A stretch of 64,000 nucleotides of DNA from Karstenula rhodostoma CBS 690.94 (Eukaryota; Ascomycota; Dothideomycetes; Pleosporales; Didymosphaeriaceae). The notes beneath the pieces were generated by a model. It had not been told where the DNA came from, made no database searches, and was given only the letters and a program-made list of their open reading frames with translations. Location: the NCBI GenBank assembly GCA_010093485.1, contig MU001506.1, forward strand, positions 434,001 through 498,000. The letters are read 5' to 3'. Below are positions 11,148 to 23,106 of this stretch, in pieces; within the stretch, counting starts at the first letter, position 1, and each line of letters starts with the position of its first letter. The position numbers were made by a program, and so were the translations under genes.

Positions 11148-12723
11148 TCAACACACCGCCTGCTTCCCCTTTTTCTTCTTGCCCCTGGCGTTATACTCGT
11201 CCACCAGCTCCTGTGCGCCTGCGAGATCTTCTTCGGAAAGCCAATCGCTAGTATCTTCGTAGCCAGCCCACTTTACAAGGTAAAATTTCCTGCCATTCTC
11301 GTACGAGTGCGACATTATACTTTCGACGACGTGTTCCTCCTCGTCTGCATTGTTCCTGTCAAAATCTTCATTGTTACCGCTATAAGTGTGGCTGTGGTTC
11401 GACGGTATAGGATCGAGATCCTCGACTTCTGTGTCGTGACGTTGTGGTGCAGGTCGTTGTGGTGCAGGTCGTTGCGCGAGGAGCGGGTGCTCGTAGATGG
11501 CGTCATCGTCGGAGGAGTATTCGACCAGCTCGACGAGGCGTGTCCCTGAGAGGGAGGTCGCGTGCGCGGACAGTTGCTGTTTCCGTAGAGCCGCCGGTAA
11601 CGCTGACGCAGACGTTGTGCTCTCTGTCCTTGGCCGTTTTATGCGATGCCGGTCCGAATCATCCACTTCCTCTTGTTCGGTCTCAGCGATCTCATCGTCG
11701 CTAAGAAATTGCTTCCCGTAAATATTCCGCTCGAATTGCAGTTGGGCAGCAGCGCTCGATATTGAACGTGTGTCTTCTTCGGGATCGTCGTTTTCAAGGC
11801 GCGGGTCGTGCATGGGCATTATTTTCGATAAGCGCCGGTGCGCAGCAACTGGGGAGAGCGGCAGTGCGCTGTTGGCGACAAACGAGCTGACGGCGAGGTT
11901 CGGCGAGGGATGACCTGAGGGGACGTTGTTCTCGTCCTCCTCCTCACTTTCTGGTGTGTCCATGATTGCAGAGTCCAGCATTCCCTGCTCCGAAAGATGA
12001 GGTTCCAAATCCTCGGTCTCAACCCTCTGTTCTGCCGCATAAGCAAGGCCACCGAGACCCATTGCCCATCCTCGTCCTCTACCTCTGCCCCTCCCTCTGC
12101 CTCTGCCCCTGCCTCTTGTCCGGGTCGATACCTCGCCATTGTCCAATACCGGCCCGCTCTTAGTCGGAGCTCCTCTCCCTAGACCGCGAGGTTTGGCATT
12201 CCTCAGCAGTATCCGCTTCGCAGCTTCTTCTGCCTCTGCTCGTCTGACAATTTCCTGCGCCTCGGCTTGTTGCCTGTGGTCTTCCTGTTCGAAGCGCTCC
12301 AGCTCGCGGCGGGATACGTGCTTTAGGATCTGGCTCATCTCGATCTGCGCAACTTCTTCGCGTGGTCCGGTGGAGTCCCGCTCGGTCCTGACCTCGTCTA
12401 GGTCGTACACGATGCGGACATTATAGTAGTAGCGCGAAGTGCCTTCTACTTGTCTGCGGCTCAGAATCGAGGATTGCGCGTTCGGAATGGGACATTGCTT
12501 GGGCAAGCTCCGCGTGATGACTGGCGGCTCGTTACGCAGGCGAAAGAGTTCTTCGTAGACCTCGGGTTCTGGTTTGTAGATGGTGTATTCGTACTAGCCC
12601 TCGCTATCAGTCTTCTTTTCAAAGCATGTGATCTGGCAAGATTACCAGTTGTGTGCGCGACTTATTCTTGGATCCTCGCGGTCTGCCGCACCCGTGACCT
12701 TCCCCTGCTCCTCTCATCGACAT
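11148..12723 (-). CDS. AT-hook and chromodomain protein
   Basis: There are two exons, 12723-12646 and 12593-11148, with a 52-base intron (GTAATC donor, GACTGAT branch, GCTAG acceptor), giving 507 residues. Residues ~13-21 (GRPRGSKNK) match the AT-hook core that binds the minor groove of AT-rich DNA. A structured region follows (~27-130), then an RG tract of six to nine repeats (~155-175), a long acidic/Ser-rich linker, and a C-terminal chromodomain (~447-498, containing FYLVKWAGYEDTSDWLSEEDL). The chromodomain keeps the aromatic positions expected for methyl-lysine reading. It is probably a nuclear heterochromatin or repressive-complex component. The architecture recalls the DNA-binding and chromodomain subunits of fungal HP1/histone-deacetylase complexes, but orthology is inference. 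The first ATG (ATGTCGATG) was chosen because only it restores a frame through the intron. Confidence 0.8.
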
Positions 12724-13435
12724 CTTCGGATGGGATCGCGCGCCGTTCGGAATCGAGGCGCGCGTGGGAGCTTGAAAAAGCGGTGCGAGGCGAACTGAAG
12801 TACATAGGGCGCGTCATGGTGGGAACCGCATAGCGACGTTTGACGCGTGAACGTTCAAACAGGTGAGCGAACTGAGCAAATCACGCCAATCGCGCTTACC
12901 TAAACGCGCCGTTAGCCCAACATCTCAACGTCTCATCTCGTGCGTGCAGCCAGCAATTATGAACATTTACATCCCCGAATCTCGGGTTTCGATCGTTTCA
13001 GGGACCTCTTTCATAGAATGCGGGGAGCTCCGATGAGCTCATCTTTGCCTGCCGTAACTGTAGACGAAGCTTTGTTGTAGCATGTAAACCAGTGGCACCC
13101 ATTGCAGTATTTCAGCATGTTGTAAGTGCAAATATTCATATCTTTTCCCACGAGCGGTGCGCACCATTTTCATAACTCTCCACGTTCTCATCGTATGCCG
13201 GGGATATCCATACGCCTGCCAGATCGCACCGTTTCCCCTCACTCTAGCCTTCCTGCAAACACAACGTTGTTTCCCCTCATAATACCCGTACACCTGTCCC
13301 CATGAACTCACCCATATCAATCATGTCTCGCAGCGTTCTTTCCAAAGTCCTCTGTCGTCCCACGTCCCAAATTGTAATCATCTGCTTGTAGATATGCCCG
13401 CGTGTTTGTTCGTCGCTCATCGTCGTCTACCACAG
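12724..13435. other. intergenic, no gene recognised
   Basis: This is the upstream region of the chromodomain gene and the 3' flank of the next minus-strand gene. No supported coding sequence. Confidence 0.5.
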
Positions 13436-14140
13436 CTACTTATGCAGGTCGAGCATCTTGCTGTCGAGGTTTCGAAAGCCGAACAGCATACGCTTGATAG
13501 CGGCGTCGTACGACCTGCTCCTCTGTACGCAGTCAGCATGTTTGATTGCACACGCAGTGCTAGGAGAACTCACGTCGAGCTCGCTCTGCAGGTGCAGTCC
13601 CGGGCCTCCTGCAGCCGCTTCAGTGGCATCGTCGGCCGTGAGGAGGTACTGCTTGTCGGCGGGATCGCGTGCCATGTTGGCGAGAGCGGAATAGTCGGGA
13701 GTGCGAGTCGCAGAGCTTGGTCGTGGTGGAGGCGGCATCAGCTCGCTATCGGTCTCGGCGGCGGTCTTGGGGATGGTCTTTAAGGGACCAGGCGAAGCGA
13801 CCTTGGGCCAGAGAAGGCTTGCAACAGGAGGGATGCCTGGAGCGTGCATGGGCGGAACGTCAACCTTGCGGTATCCCTTTTTGGAAAGCGCGGCAGCGAG
13901 GTCTTCGTCTTTCCAGAGCAGAAAGTTCTCCCCGCCAGAGCAGAGATAGTCCAGGTACCAATGGGGGACGCTTGGGATAGTGCAGCCCCAGAAAGGCCCC
14001 TCGCTGAAGCAGAGAATTGCCTCGTGCAAGACGATTTCTTTCTTGGGAGCAAACCGGCGGAAATCCGCCCAGTCGTTAGCGATGTGGTGTTCGAGCTCTT
14101 CGTCGAGCTGCTGCTTGGTCTGGCGGGCCTTCGGACCCAT
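13436..14140 (-). CDS. hypothetical 216-aa protein
   Basis: The frame starts at ATG 14140 and ends at TAG 13436-13438. A 51-base intron (13573-13523; GTGAGT donor, GCTGAC branch, ACAG acceptor) is a multiple of three without stops, so retention would also give a readable 233-residue protein; splicing is preferred because all three signals are consensus. Residues ~1-100 look folded and aromatic-rich (ILCFSEGPFWGC, PHWYLDYLCSGGENFLLW), followed by a Pro-rich linker (MPPPPRPSS) and a helical C-terminus (MLFGFRNLDSKMLDLHK). No family was recognised. Confidence 0.7.
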   Translation of the reverse strand: MGPKARQTKQQLDEELEHHIANDWADFRRFAPKKEIVLHEAILCFSEGPFWGCTIPSVPHWYLDYLCSGGENFLLWKDEDLAAALSKKGYRKVDVPPMHAPGIPPVASLLWPKVASPGPLKTIPKTAAETDSELMPPPPRPSSATRTPDYSALANMARDPADKQYLLTADDATEAAAGGPGLHLQSELDVSSPSTACAIKHADCVQRSRSYDAAIKRMLFGFRNLDSKMLDLHK

Positions 14141-15279
14141 GATCGCAGTGCGAGGAAGGTGGAACGGTGCGGGCAGCGGAAGGGCAAAGGCGAAAGGTGA
14201 GTGAGGGCGAAGGAAGTGAAGGGCACACGCGCTAAAACAGCATCCACGATACCGTGGAGGAAGGAGCTATATGCTGAAGAAGGAGCGAGCTCTCACCCGC
14301 TGGCTGATGGAGCCATGTTCATGAGACATCACGTTGCTCCCATGCTCCGCTTGAGAAAGGTTTCGGGCTGTTCTGAGCTTGCAGCATCTATATGTGTTGA
14401 CCCAGGATGCTCTATGACCGGACACGTAGAGTGCGGTGCTTGGAGACCAACCGCAGCTCCAAAACCGATGCACATTACCCTAGGCAGAGCTTTCCAGTTG
14501 TCATAAACATAGCCGAGATAGTAGATTCTCATGTAAAAAAGTGCACTCGTATTAGTTGCGGTGGTCACTCGAAATGCATACATGCCCTGGTGTTGTAGAG
14601 AAAAGCCCTTCACCCCTCGCAAGAAGGGCAACCCTCCACACCCGGACTCGAAATGGCGGCCAAAAAGGAAGGTGTTGGGGAAGGTTGGGGGGGGGGTACT
14701 TACTTTGGGTGGATGTTGTCTTCTTGAAGCAAGTGGAGTCGAACCACTGCGCCGTATCATCACCGCTCGTCCTTCTGCGGATCATTTGATGCTAATAGTT
14801 CTAACTGATTGGTATATATAGCACAAGAAAGAAAGGTACACTGTAGAAATTTTGGTGGGTGAGGGACCATAGGAAGGTGGGGGACGTGTTGTTGTGGCTC
14901 GTAGTGAAGGCAGTCACGCACGCGGCGCTGTCACGGCAGGTGTGGCTACGGCCGCGCAACATTCGCTGACATCGAACCAAGACCCGTGGGACCTGTGGCA
15001 GGCGACTCCGGACATTGTTTACGGTTATATCGCAGAAACGCCATTTGAATGCTGCAGGTGTATTTGTGTGACCCCGAAATCACTGAGGTCTCCACACCTA
15101 GCCCTACAAACCGTTGCGAGCATTTGACAAAGCATTTGCAAGAGTGGGTGAGCTCAATACCAGAAATCTAAATTCATCAAAATGGTATAGGACAATCCCC
15201 CAAGTCAGAACCCAAAAGCTATGTAAATGCATATCACCTTATTGATCGAACGCTACGAGAAGACGAGAGGAAGCCTCAC
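14141..15279. other. intergenic with a ten-G run and an isolated B-box-like site
   Basis: A homopolymer of ten G lies at 14687-14696. A GGTTCGACTCC box lies on the minus strand (about 14733-14743) directly overlapping an A-box-like string; this spacing is impossible for a functional tRNA. No coding sequence is supported. Confidence 0.45.
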
Positions 15280-18200
15280 CTAGAGATCTCCATTTCTCCG
15301 CTTAGCCGCTTCCAGCGCCTTACTTAACCTTTCTTTTTTGAGTTCCTCTTCACTCTTCTGCTCGCTCACCTCAACCCCACCACCTTCAGCCGCCTTACCA
15401 CTCTCGCCTCTGGTCAACTTCTCGATCTCTTCACGGTACTGGTCGAGAACCGCCTCTTTGCGCCGGTAATCCTCTTTGAGCTCTTTCTCGTAGTCCAAGA
15501 TCTGTTTCTCAAGCTGGGCGACCTTATCGGCCTGCTTCGATACCTTTGCTTCCGCAAGCTCAGCTTCGAAGATGGAACCACCAATGTCAATCTCAATGTC
15601 GTTCAACAGCAGTAGAAGCGATTTCGACGAATCGCCTAGCAAAAGCACAGTCTCTTTCGCTTGTGTGTGCAGCTTCTCGTTGTCCGGCGAAAAAGGTAAA
15701 TTGCGCACGGCGGCGATGATTTCTTCAGTCTCATGTTGCTCCACACGAACCGCTGCGACGACCATTTCCTCGACCATACGCACAAACTCCATCAATCGGT
15801 CCGCTTTTTCCTCGCGAGCGCGCTGGGCCGCTTCCTTTTCGGCCGTGGCGAATTGCGCTTCGATCTGCTTCATCTTTGCGATGTTGCCTGCTGCATACAG
15901 CGGCTGTATTTCTGTCTTCTTATACCGCTTGTCCCGTTCCGCGACCGCCTCGACGACCTTTTCGTGCCGCCGCTCGATCTTCTCAAACAGACCTTCAAGT
16001 AACTTCAAACACTCCTCTGTAACCGCTGCATCACTTCCCTCAAAGCTCTTCACACCCGAAACTGCCGTGGAGAGCAGACGTTTCGCTTCAATGTGGAGAT
16101 CCATAAGACCCTTGATTTGCTGTTGCAGCTCGTCATAGACTTTATCGAACACAGTGTCAACATAAGATTGGTACTCGGCTCGATCTTCGTCGGCCTTGAG
16201 TTTGCGTTCTGCGTCTTTGAACTCGTCTTCAATGACAGCAATTTCCGCGTATGAGATTTGATGATCGTTGAAGAGCTGATCACTCAGCTCTTCCGACTCT
16301 GAAGCTCGCTTGCGGCGAGCCTCATCGTTCTTTTTGCGTGCGAGAGAAGCAGACTTTTCCCAAGGCACGGTCAGCTCTTGGAGGGACGGTAGATCTGATG
16401 GGAAGTCGGCAAGTCGTTTGCGGATCGCTTCTAGCTGGGAATTTGGTTGTGGCATCCCTACTTTAGTCGGCAGTAGTCGTGTCAGTTGTTCAACTGGTTC
16501 TTTCTTGGGTGCTGACTTGGCGGCTACCGCAAGAGGATGCTGTGTGAATAACGGCGCAGGGACCGGCACATCAGGGGTCGCACTCATGCCTGTATTTGGT
16601 CTGCTGGATGGCGATGAAGTCCCTGTTGAGGCTCCAAAGAAAATCTCGTCCTTCTTGCTCCCATACGATAAGGTCGGGTTGAGCGCTGGGGGGGTAGCAG
16701 AGGACACTGATTGACGATGTAGGCTCTGCATAGAATCCATTTGAGAATTATTTGGTGGTACATAAGCCTTGTACTGCAGTTGGGCCCGCGACTCTGCAGG
16801 TGGCGATTGTACAGGTGTGGGTGTCTTGCTGAAGTTTTCGTCCTGAGAGCTCGTAGGTGTAAGGACAGTGGTCGACTGGCTGGATACGCTGAAAGCTTGC
16901 TGTGGATGACCAAACTCTTCTGACTTTAGCGTGGGCCTATGGTGCACAATCGGCCTGCCGCCCGGACTGTACTGTACATCATCGTGTTTGCCAGGATCAG
17001 CAATGGGTACGTGAACGTTGAGATCCTTGGTCTTTGAAGGCGCCTTGGAATCCAGTCGGGATACGGCTGTTGATTGGGTACTCTCTTGCCGCGGTGGGCT
17101 TGTTGGCTGCGATGGATGTGCATTGCGGTATTCAAGACCCCGAGCACCTGACTCAGCCTCCAGGAAGCCTGTAAATACTCTAATCTTATCTTCAACTAGT
17201 GCCTCTTGTGCCTCGCTTCGCAACATCGTGATGTATCGCTCAAGAGAACCAGCATACCAGGTGTCAAGGTCCTGAACCAGAGAAGCAGGTGTGGGTGTAG
17301 GTGGTTGTTTCAACCTCTCAGCTTCAAGCTGTTGTCTCAAGTCATGGGCCAGGCCTTCCGCAGTCTGATTGTTTTCGATCTGTTGCTTCAGATTGCTGAT
17401 CTCCTTGTCTTTGAGTTCGGCCTGCTTCTTGAGATCGTCAAAAAAGGTGCGACCTTGTGCGATTGTGTCTTCTTTCGCCCTCAGCTCATCTCGTAGTTTC
17501 GCTATTTCGCCGTATTTCTCCTTAATCGTGTCTTCTTTTCCTTCGGAATCTTCCTTCCATCGTTCAATTGTAAGGTCCTTCTCTTTAGTGGAAGCATCGG
17601 CGTTGTTCTTTGCTTGTTCCGCGGTAGTTTTCATTGACTCGATCTGATCAGCTAGTGCCTTTCTCTCGGACTCTGCGTGAGTTTTGGTAGTCTCAATGAC
17701 TACCTTCAGCTGTTCTACCTCAGCTCGCCAATTTATTTCTTTCTGCTGCGCGTCTGCTCGTAAGCGTTCTAACGCTTCGTCCTTGCTTTTCAGTTCTGCC
17801 GCATGAGCAGCACTTGCCTGCTGGACTTCCGCTTGCGCCGAACGCTGTTGGCCCTGCCCGTTATCATCTATTGCGAAATACGTATTTGTCGCTGGGGGCG
17901 GTTGGTGCCGTCCTTGCTGTTGGGCAGGCGTGTTTCGTTGGGAAGACGGCCGTGAGACTCGCAATGGTGCGACAACAGCGTCGTCCACGACGAAGTTCTG
18001 CTGAGACTGTAGTGGTGGTGGTGCGTCGCTTACGATCAAGCCTTGCGGTGGTGGTTGGGACGGTGGGCGTTGCGTACTCGGCGGGGGTGTAAGCTGATAA
18101 CGATCACCAGTCGAGGTCACTGCCGACACCGGTTGTACAGGTGGCGTAGGCCATTCGCCTTGCGGTTGAGGGGGGGATATCTGTTGCGACATGACCTCCA

Positions 18201-20046
18201 CACTATCTAATTGCACAGGTACGCCCTGTCTCCCGTCTTTCTTCGCTCCAAATATGTCTTCGTCGTCAATCTCTTCGCCCCCACCGAAATGTTCCCAGTC
18301 TGACGGACCGCCGGTGCCCAGCACGCTGAACTTTGTTGTATCGTCTCGAGGCGGCGGAGGCGTAGGTAGCTTCGGTGGCGGCGGTTTCGGAGACGCGGTC
18401 TGGTTGCCTGCGCGTTGAGCGTGAATAGCGCCGAGAGCTATAGAGCTGACCGAACCTGTTCGTCCAGGTCCAGTGTGACCTGAGTTGAACCCCGTACTGA
18501 TACGCGTCTGAATCGGAGATACTGGCTGACTTTGCGGACTTGGCTCATTGATGAACCCAGGAGAGGTCGTGCGAGTATGCCCGCTGACGGCTTTAGGGGC
18601 TTCAATCCCTTGATTGCTTACTTGGTCATATTGGTGTCCAACAACCGAACCTTGGGCCTGGTGTCCTGGCTGCCATGCTCGTTGCTGTGCGCCGTAGGGG
18701 TGCTGTGTGTAGCTTTGGTCCGTTGAGGCGTTTGGTTGCCACTGGCTTTGCTGCTGTTGCTGAAATGTCTGCGGCTGGGCTGGCTGATCTTGGGAAGGGT
18801 GTTGATACGGAGGAGCAGGCTGCGCGCTCGCCTGGACTGGCTGGCCGTATTGCGGTACTGTATTCTGACCATACTGGTCGTGTTGCTGCGCTTGGCCTTG
18901 GGTATAAGGATCATGCACAGTCTGTCCGTAGGGGCCTGACTGTTGAGTCTGCCCTCCGGACGGATATTGATTTTGTCCAAACTGCTGCGCAGGGTATGCA
19001 TATTGCTTTCCATATTGCCCCTGGGCCTGTGTAAATGGAATACCTTGCTGAGCTTGCGCGTGTGTGTTCGTATCCGGTGCCGGTTTCGTGTATTTGAACT
19101 TCTTGCCTCCTTGCAAAGGCGCATGCGATGCTTGTTGCCAAGCTGGTATATCTGGAGGTGGAGGTACGTATACGCCGGGCATTGGGTTCGTATTCAAGGG
19201 AACGTATGATTGGACGCCTTGGCCGGTGAGCGAGGGGGGGATGTACGCGGGATTCTGTTCGTTCGGGCTCAGGACAGAGTTGGGAGGATACTGTGCGACT
19301 GCAGAAGACGGTGTCGAATACGTTCCTGCCTGGTCGGCGCCATACATTGACCCAGGCCGGCCTCCAACTTGTGGTGTTTGCGAGGGTGGAAAGTATGACC
19401 CTGCTGGTGTGTGGGACGGATGCGGAGGAGCAGCGGTACCGTATGCCTGCTGTGATGTGCCCTGGCTCTGATATCCGTTGGGTTGATCGTAGCCACCCTG
19501 TTGCCCCTGTGTTGTGTAGCTAGTGTTCTGCTGAGCGCCATATCCGGTTTGTTGTCCCCAGTTGTGGGCACTGGGTTGTTGCGCGGCGGCAGCGAAGACA
19601 GCTGGTTTCGGCGGAGGCGGAGGAGGTACTTCTTGAGGGTGGGACTGGTAAGCGGTTGAGGTTTGCGCCTGAGCCTGCACATAGAAAAAATTAGCATGGA
19701 TCGTCGCACTCTCTGGCTACCTTGTCACATCGTACCTGCTGTGTCTGCGCGTATCCACCTGGCATTGCGCCGTACACACCAGGGTTGTAGCCCCCAGCTT
19801 GCTGTTGCGGCTGATTCCATTGCTGTTGTACTGGCGTCTGGTTTTGTGGCGCTGCCCACTGGCTCTGTGCTTGAGGAGCGGCGCTTTGAAACCCTTGGGG
19901 CGCTGCACCAGAGGTCAGTACTGTGCCCTAGTCGCGATAGCGGTTGGCGCACCTCCGTAAGGCGGGGGCACTGGTGGTGCCGACGGATAGCCCGTAGTGC
20001 TCCCAGGCCTTTGGTATCCCGCTTGATGCTGACTGTAGTTCTGCAT
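15280..20046 (-). CDS. 1551-aa Gln/Pro-rich N-terminus, coiled-coil protein
   Basis: There are three exons: 20046-19953, 19902-19736 and 19674-15280. The introns of 50 bases (GTACTGACC branch, GTGCAG acceptor) and 61 bases both preserve frame. Residues 1-~520 are low complexity, rich in Gln, Pro, Tyr, Gly and Ser (prion-like composition). A conserved-looking acidic block follows near ~540-580 (PSDWEHFGGGEEIDDEDIFG). A long coiled coil lies at ~700-880, then a disordered Ser/Pro segment. The C-terminal ~400 residues (from about LTRLLPTKVGMPQPNSQ to the end) are highly helical and charged, with a final coiled coil. It looks like a cytoplasmic scaffold or trafficking protein, but no named family was recognised. 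Confidence 0.8.
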
Positions 20047-21064
20047 CCTGAAGTCCTTCTATCTTGCCCCGCCGCAACCTGGAAGCGCGTGGCCGGGGTG
20101 TACTGAGCAATCGATGCGGTTTGCGGTCGAAGTATGCACGAGCATCGAGCGGCGAAGGCGTGCGAAAAGAGCAGGGCGCAAGGGAATTAGAGATCAAGTG
20201 TGCATTTTAGAGGAGGAACAAGCAGCAGGAGGCAGGCTACAGTCGTGTCGTGTTCGCTGAGAGCTGAAGCTCGGGTGCGCATGTCATCTCGAAGAGGAAA
20301 GGTGCTGCCGCCACGGGCTCCCCCACATCGCAAATGGATCCACAGTAGCGGACCCTGCTCATCCACCAAAACACCATGACTACCATCGCGAGATTCACAT
20401 GCTCGGGGTCTCCTTCCGCTTTTCTAGCAGCAATGCATACTTTCGAATTAAGTCGATGGCCCGGACACCATTGCAGGGAATATGAGCCGGGGTCTAGCGC
20501 CACTCCACGCTATGTAATATTGTTCCCAAGGGCGTCTGCCCCCACGCTCACGTTGACCGGCGGGAAACTCAATTGATGGAGGCTCTTCTGGAAGAGACGG
20601 CAAATGTAATACCCGAATGATTGTTCTGAGGCGTGACCAGAGCCACCACGAGGCCAGCGTACAAACTAACAATCAAGCCGCCAGGCCTGGTATTTGTGTG
20701 CCCGTTTAGCTCCTATAAATCCTCATCCTGATCCAATTCTTTACTTCATCCTCTATATGTTTCCTATTGCGGCAAAATGAGCGTTAATGATTTCATCTTC
20801 ATGTCTATATAAGAAGTCCAATCATAATTCAACCCTCCTTCCTCACTCGGTCTCCGCTCTGCGATGAATTCGCGGCGTAGGTCAGGATGGCCCGTGAAGG
20901 CGCATTCAGATGGTCTGACGCCAAATAGACCCTTTCTGTGCGAGATCTGTGCAGTAAAGAGCGGTATTGTGGGGCAACGAGGGTGAATGCGGTAGGTATG
21001 GTCAGAGCGACCGGGCAACCAGGCTACCGCGTTCACCACGGCTTCAGAACTCTCCCCGCCACCA
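20047..21064. other. divergent promoter region
   Basis: About 1.1 kb separates the minus-strand coiled-coil gene from the plus-strand gene starting at 21164. Frames here are short and unconvincing. Confidence 0.5.
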
Positions 21065-21074
21065 TATATATAAA
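21065..21074 (+). promoter_or_regulatory. TATA box of the 21.2-kb gene
   Basis: A TATATATAAA string lies about 95 bases before the ATG at 21164 and is followed by a CT-rich leader, as expected of a fungal core promoter. Confidence 0.6.
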
Positions 21075-21163
21075 CCCCCTTCCCTAGTTCCTGTTCCACC
21101 CGCACACATCGACTCGCCGCAACCAGAACCGCCATCACTTCCCTCGAACACAACACCGACAGT

Positions 21164-21976
21164 ATGCAAAACATCCGCGAAAACGGCATCGCGCCGGAAA
21201 CCGTTGATGCTGCAGAAGCTCTGACGACTCTCGTATCCTTGGGATCGGGTGAGCAATACGTCGCACCGCGCGGAACGTCAATCATCACCGGCGCCGACCG
21301 CACTGAGCTTCACAGCATCTTCACCCCTGGCCGGCTTCGCGGGACGATGCATTACGAGGCCACATACGCAACGATGACCCAGGACAATCTGGGCAAATTC
21401 CTCAAGGCTATCAGTCAAGATCCCGCTCGCGCAGAAGTCGTTCGATCGGTCAAGCTGGACCTGGTTTGCGACAACTTCCTGCATTCAGGAGTCGCCGAGC
21501 TCATCAACGAAGATATTCTGCCATTCTACACCTTTACCGATGACGCATCCAGCGGTCCATACCCTCCTCTCACGGAGGCAGCTCTCCTCCTCAAAGACAT
21601 CCAGCGGCGGATGGCGAACGACCCGGGGCTTTCTCGACACCCTCTTTGCCCAGTCGACCTCACGCTCCTGAAGAAGGACTTTCTTTACGAGATGGACTTC
21701 GCCACGAACTTGCTCGCCACCCATCTCGACCTTCTCATCAAGCTCTGTCCGAATCTGCAGATCATCCAGCTTCCAGCGCAGTGGTGCCCAATCCTGAATC
21801 TCCCCTTCAACGCGACCACTCTGACCAAGTGGAAGGATGTGCACAAGTGGGAGCTCGAGATCAAGGAATTCGTGCAGGACGACTTCGTGAGAATCGGAAA
21901 GAAGGATGGCTATTCCGTCGCCCACGTCCAGCGCTGGATGCAGCAGGTCGCCGAGGACATCGTGAAGAATGGATGA
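21164..21976 (+). CDS. F-box-like-type hypothetical protein, paralog 1
   Basis: A single-exon frame of 270 residues, MQNIREN to VKNG. It resembles the large dothideomycete groups of orphan proteins with F-box/LRR-like helical cores but has no F-box. Shared landmarks with two other genes in the window: an NLGKFLKAI helix (~74-82), a LCPNLQIIQLPAQW strand-turn (~196-212) and, in paralog 3, a VRIGKKDGYS motif (~242-252). The context ACAGTATGC at the start, downstream of a TATA box, supports the chosen ATG. It is intact and has no introns. The molecular role is unknown; substrate recognition in ubiquitin ligases would be speculation. Confidence 0.75.
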   Translation: MQNIRENGIAPETVDAAEALTTLVSLGSGEQYVAPRGTSIITGADRTELHSIFTPGRLRGTMHYEATYATMTQDNLGKFLKAISQDPARAEVVRSVKLDLVCDNFLHSGVAELINEDILPFYTFTDDASSGPYPPLTEAALLLKDIQRRMANDPGLSRHPLCPVDLTLLKKDFLYEMDFATNLLATHLDLLIKLCPNLQIIQLPAQWCPILNLPFNATTLTKWKDVHKWELEIKEFVQDDFVRIGKKDGYSVAHVQRWMQQVAEDIVKNG

Positions 21977-23106
21977 AGTGAAATCCGGCGTTGCCTACCG
22001 CAAGGCATCTCGACTGCAATCCGATTGGCCTTGACATAACCAGTTTGTCTCTCTTGAATGTTCGGTCATTCGAGCTTGGGTTTTGGCACCTCTGTGTTTT
22101 GGAGTTTGTTTTTCTGGAGTGCTTTCATTATCGAGCAAGCATTTCTGTACAAGCGCTCGGTTTCCAGAGCTGGATCTTGCTTTCACACCTGTATTATACC
22201 TGCGATGATAGTATTCACTTCTAACCACATTTCCCACCATCTACGTGTGCCTTCTGCGTGAAAATAAACCAATGAAGTGAATTTGTATCTGGTTACTAGT
22301 AAATACAGGAACAAAACGAGCGCCGCTCTCGATGCAATAAGAACACACCACTCGCAATCTTTTGTAGTAGGAAGTTAAAAAAGTTGCGCTTTCCGTGTTA
22401 GCTGCCGCGCATTCGTCCCTCGACACCTGCCTTCACTATTTCCAACTTCACCAGCAACGCACCCCGCTTTCTCGCCCTTCACTCACCAACACCCACACTC
22501 TATTTTACCACTATCTAGCTCACCCTACTCAAGTGTATATATCATTCCTTTTGAAGTATCCTTCAAGTCAGATGATCCGAATGTCAAGCGGTGATGGCGC
22601 GGCGGTCTCAAGAAAATATCTCACAGACAGTAAGTACCCCCCCTCTCCGCAGCACAATTCTTTTTTTGCGCTGCTGTTCGATTCCACATGGGGACGGAGT
22701 TGGGTGAAGAACTGCGCTTTCTTTTTGTGGGCGGGAAATTGAGGTGGTAGACATGCAGCGGTGCCTACATATCATTCACTTGGGCGCGCACTGGTTCCAT
22801 CTCGAACATAAGCCTAGCACCGGTTCCAACAGATATTGCGAGATGATGCACACCATCTTGATGCTGCTGGCTGTAACTTGTTGTCGCTTTAGGCGAAGGA
22901 TGGGCGAGAGTATCGCAGACCCCGAGATAACATATGTGAACACATATGAGGAGTGGAACGTGTTAAGCTTGAAACTCGGTGATGGTCATTAATTTTGTGA
23001 CTGCGCCTTTCTAAAACCTAATCTGATAGCCCCCAGAGACTCACAGTTGTCCTAAGTACCTAATGAAGTCCCGTGCTCCATGCGCTAACTCTACATTCAT
23101 CACCCT
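21977..23106. other. intergenic; stray first exon-like sequence at 22572-22630
   Basis: A TATA-like GTGTATATATC near 22532-22542 is followed by a plausible first exon (ATG 22572, short frame, GTAAGT donor at ~22630). No acceptor leads to a credible second exon; the nearest (CTCCGCAG) would make a 23-base intron. This is probably a gene relic or a non-coding transcript. Confidence 0.4.

Noticed and set aside
14720..14760. tRNA or SINE promoter on the minus strand (GGTTCGACTCC box)
   Set aside because: The A-box-like and B-box-like strings overlap directly and no acceptor stem can be drawn, so no tRNA structure is possible.
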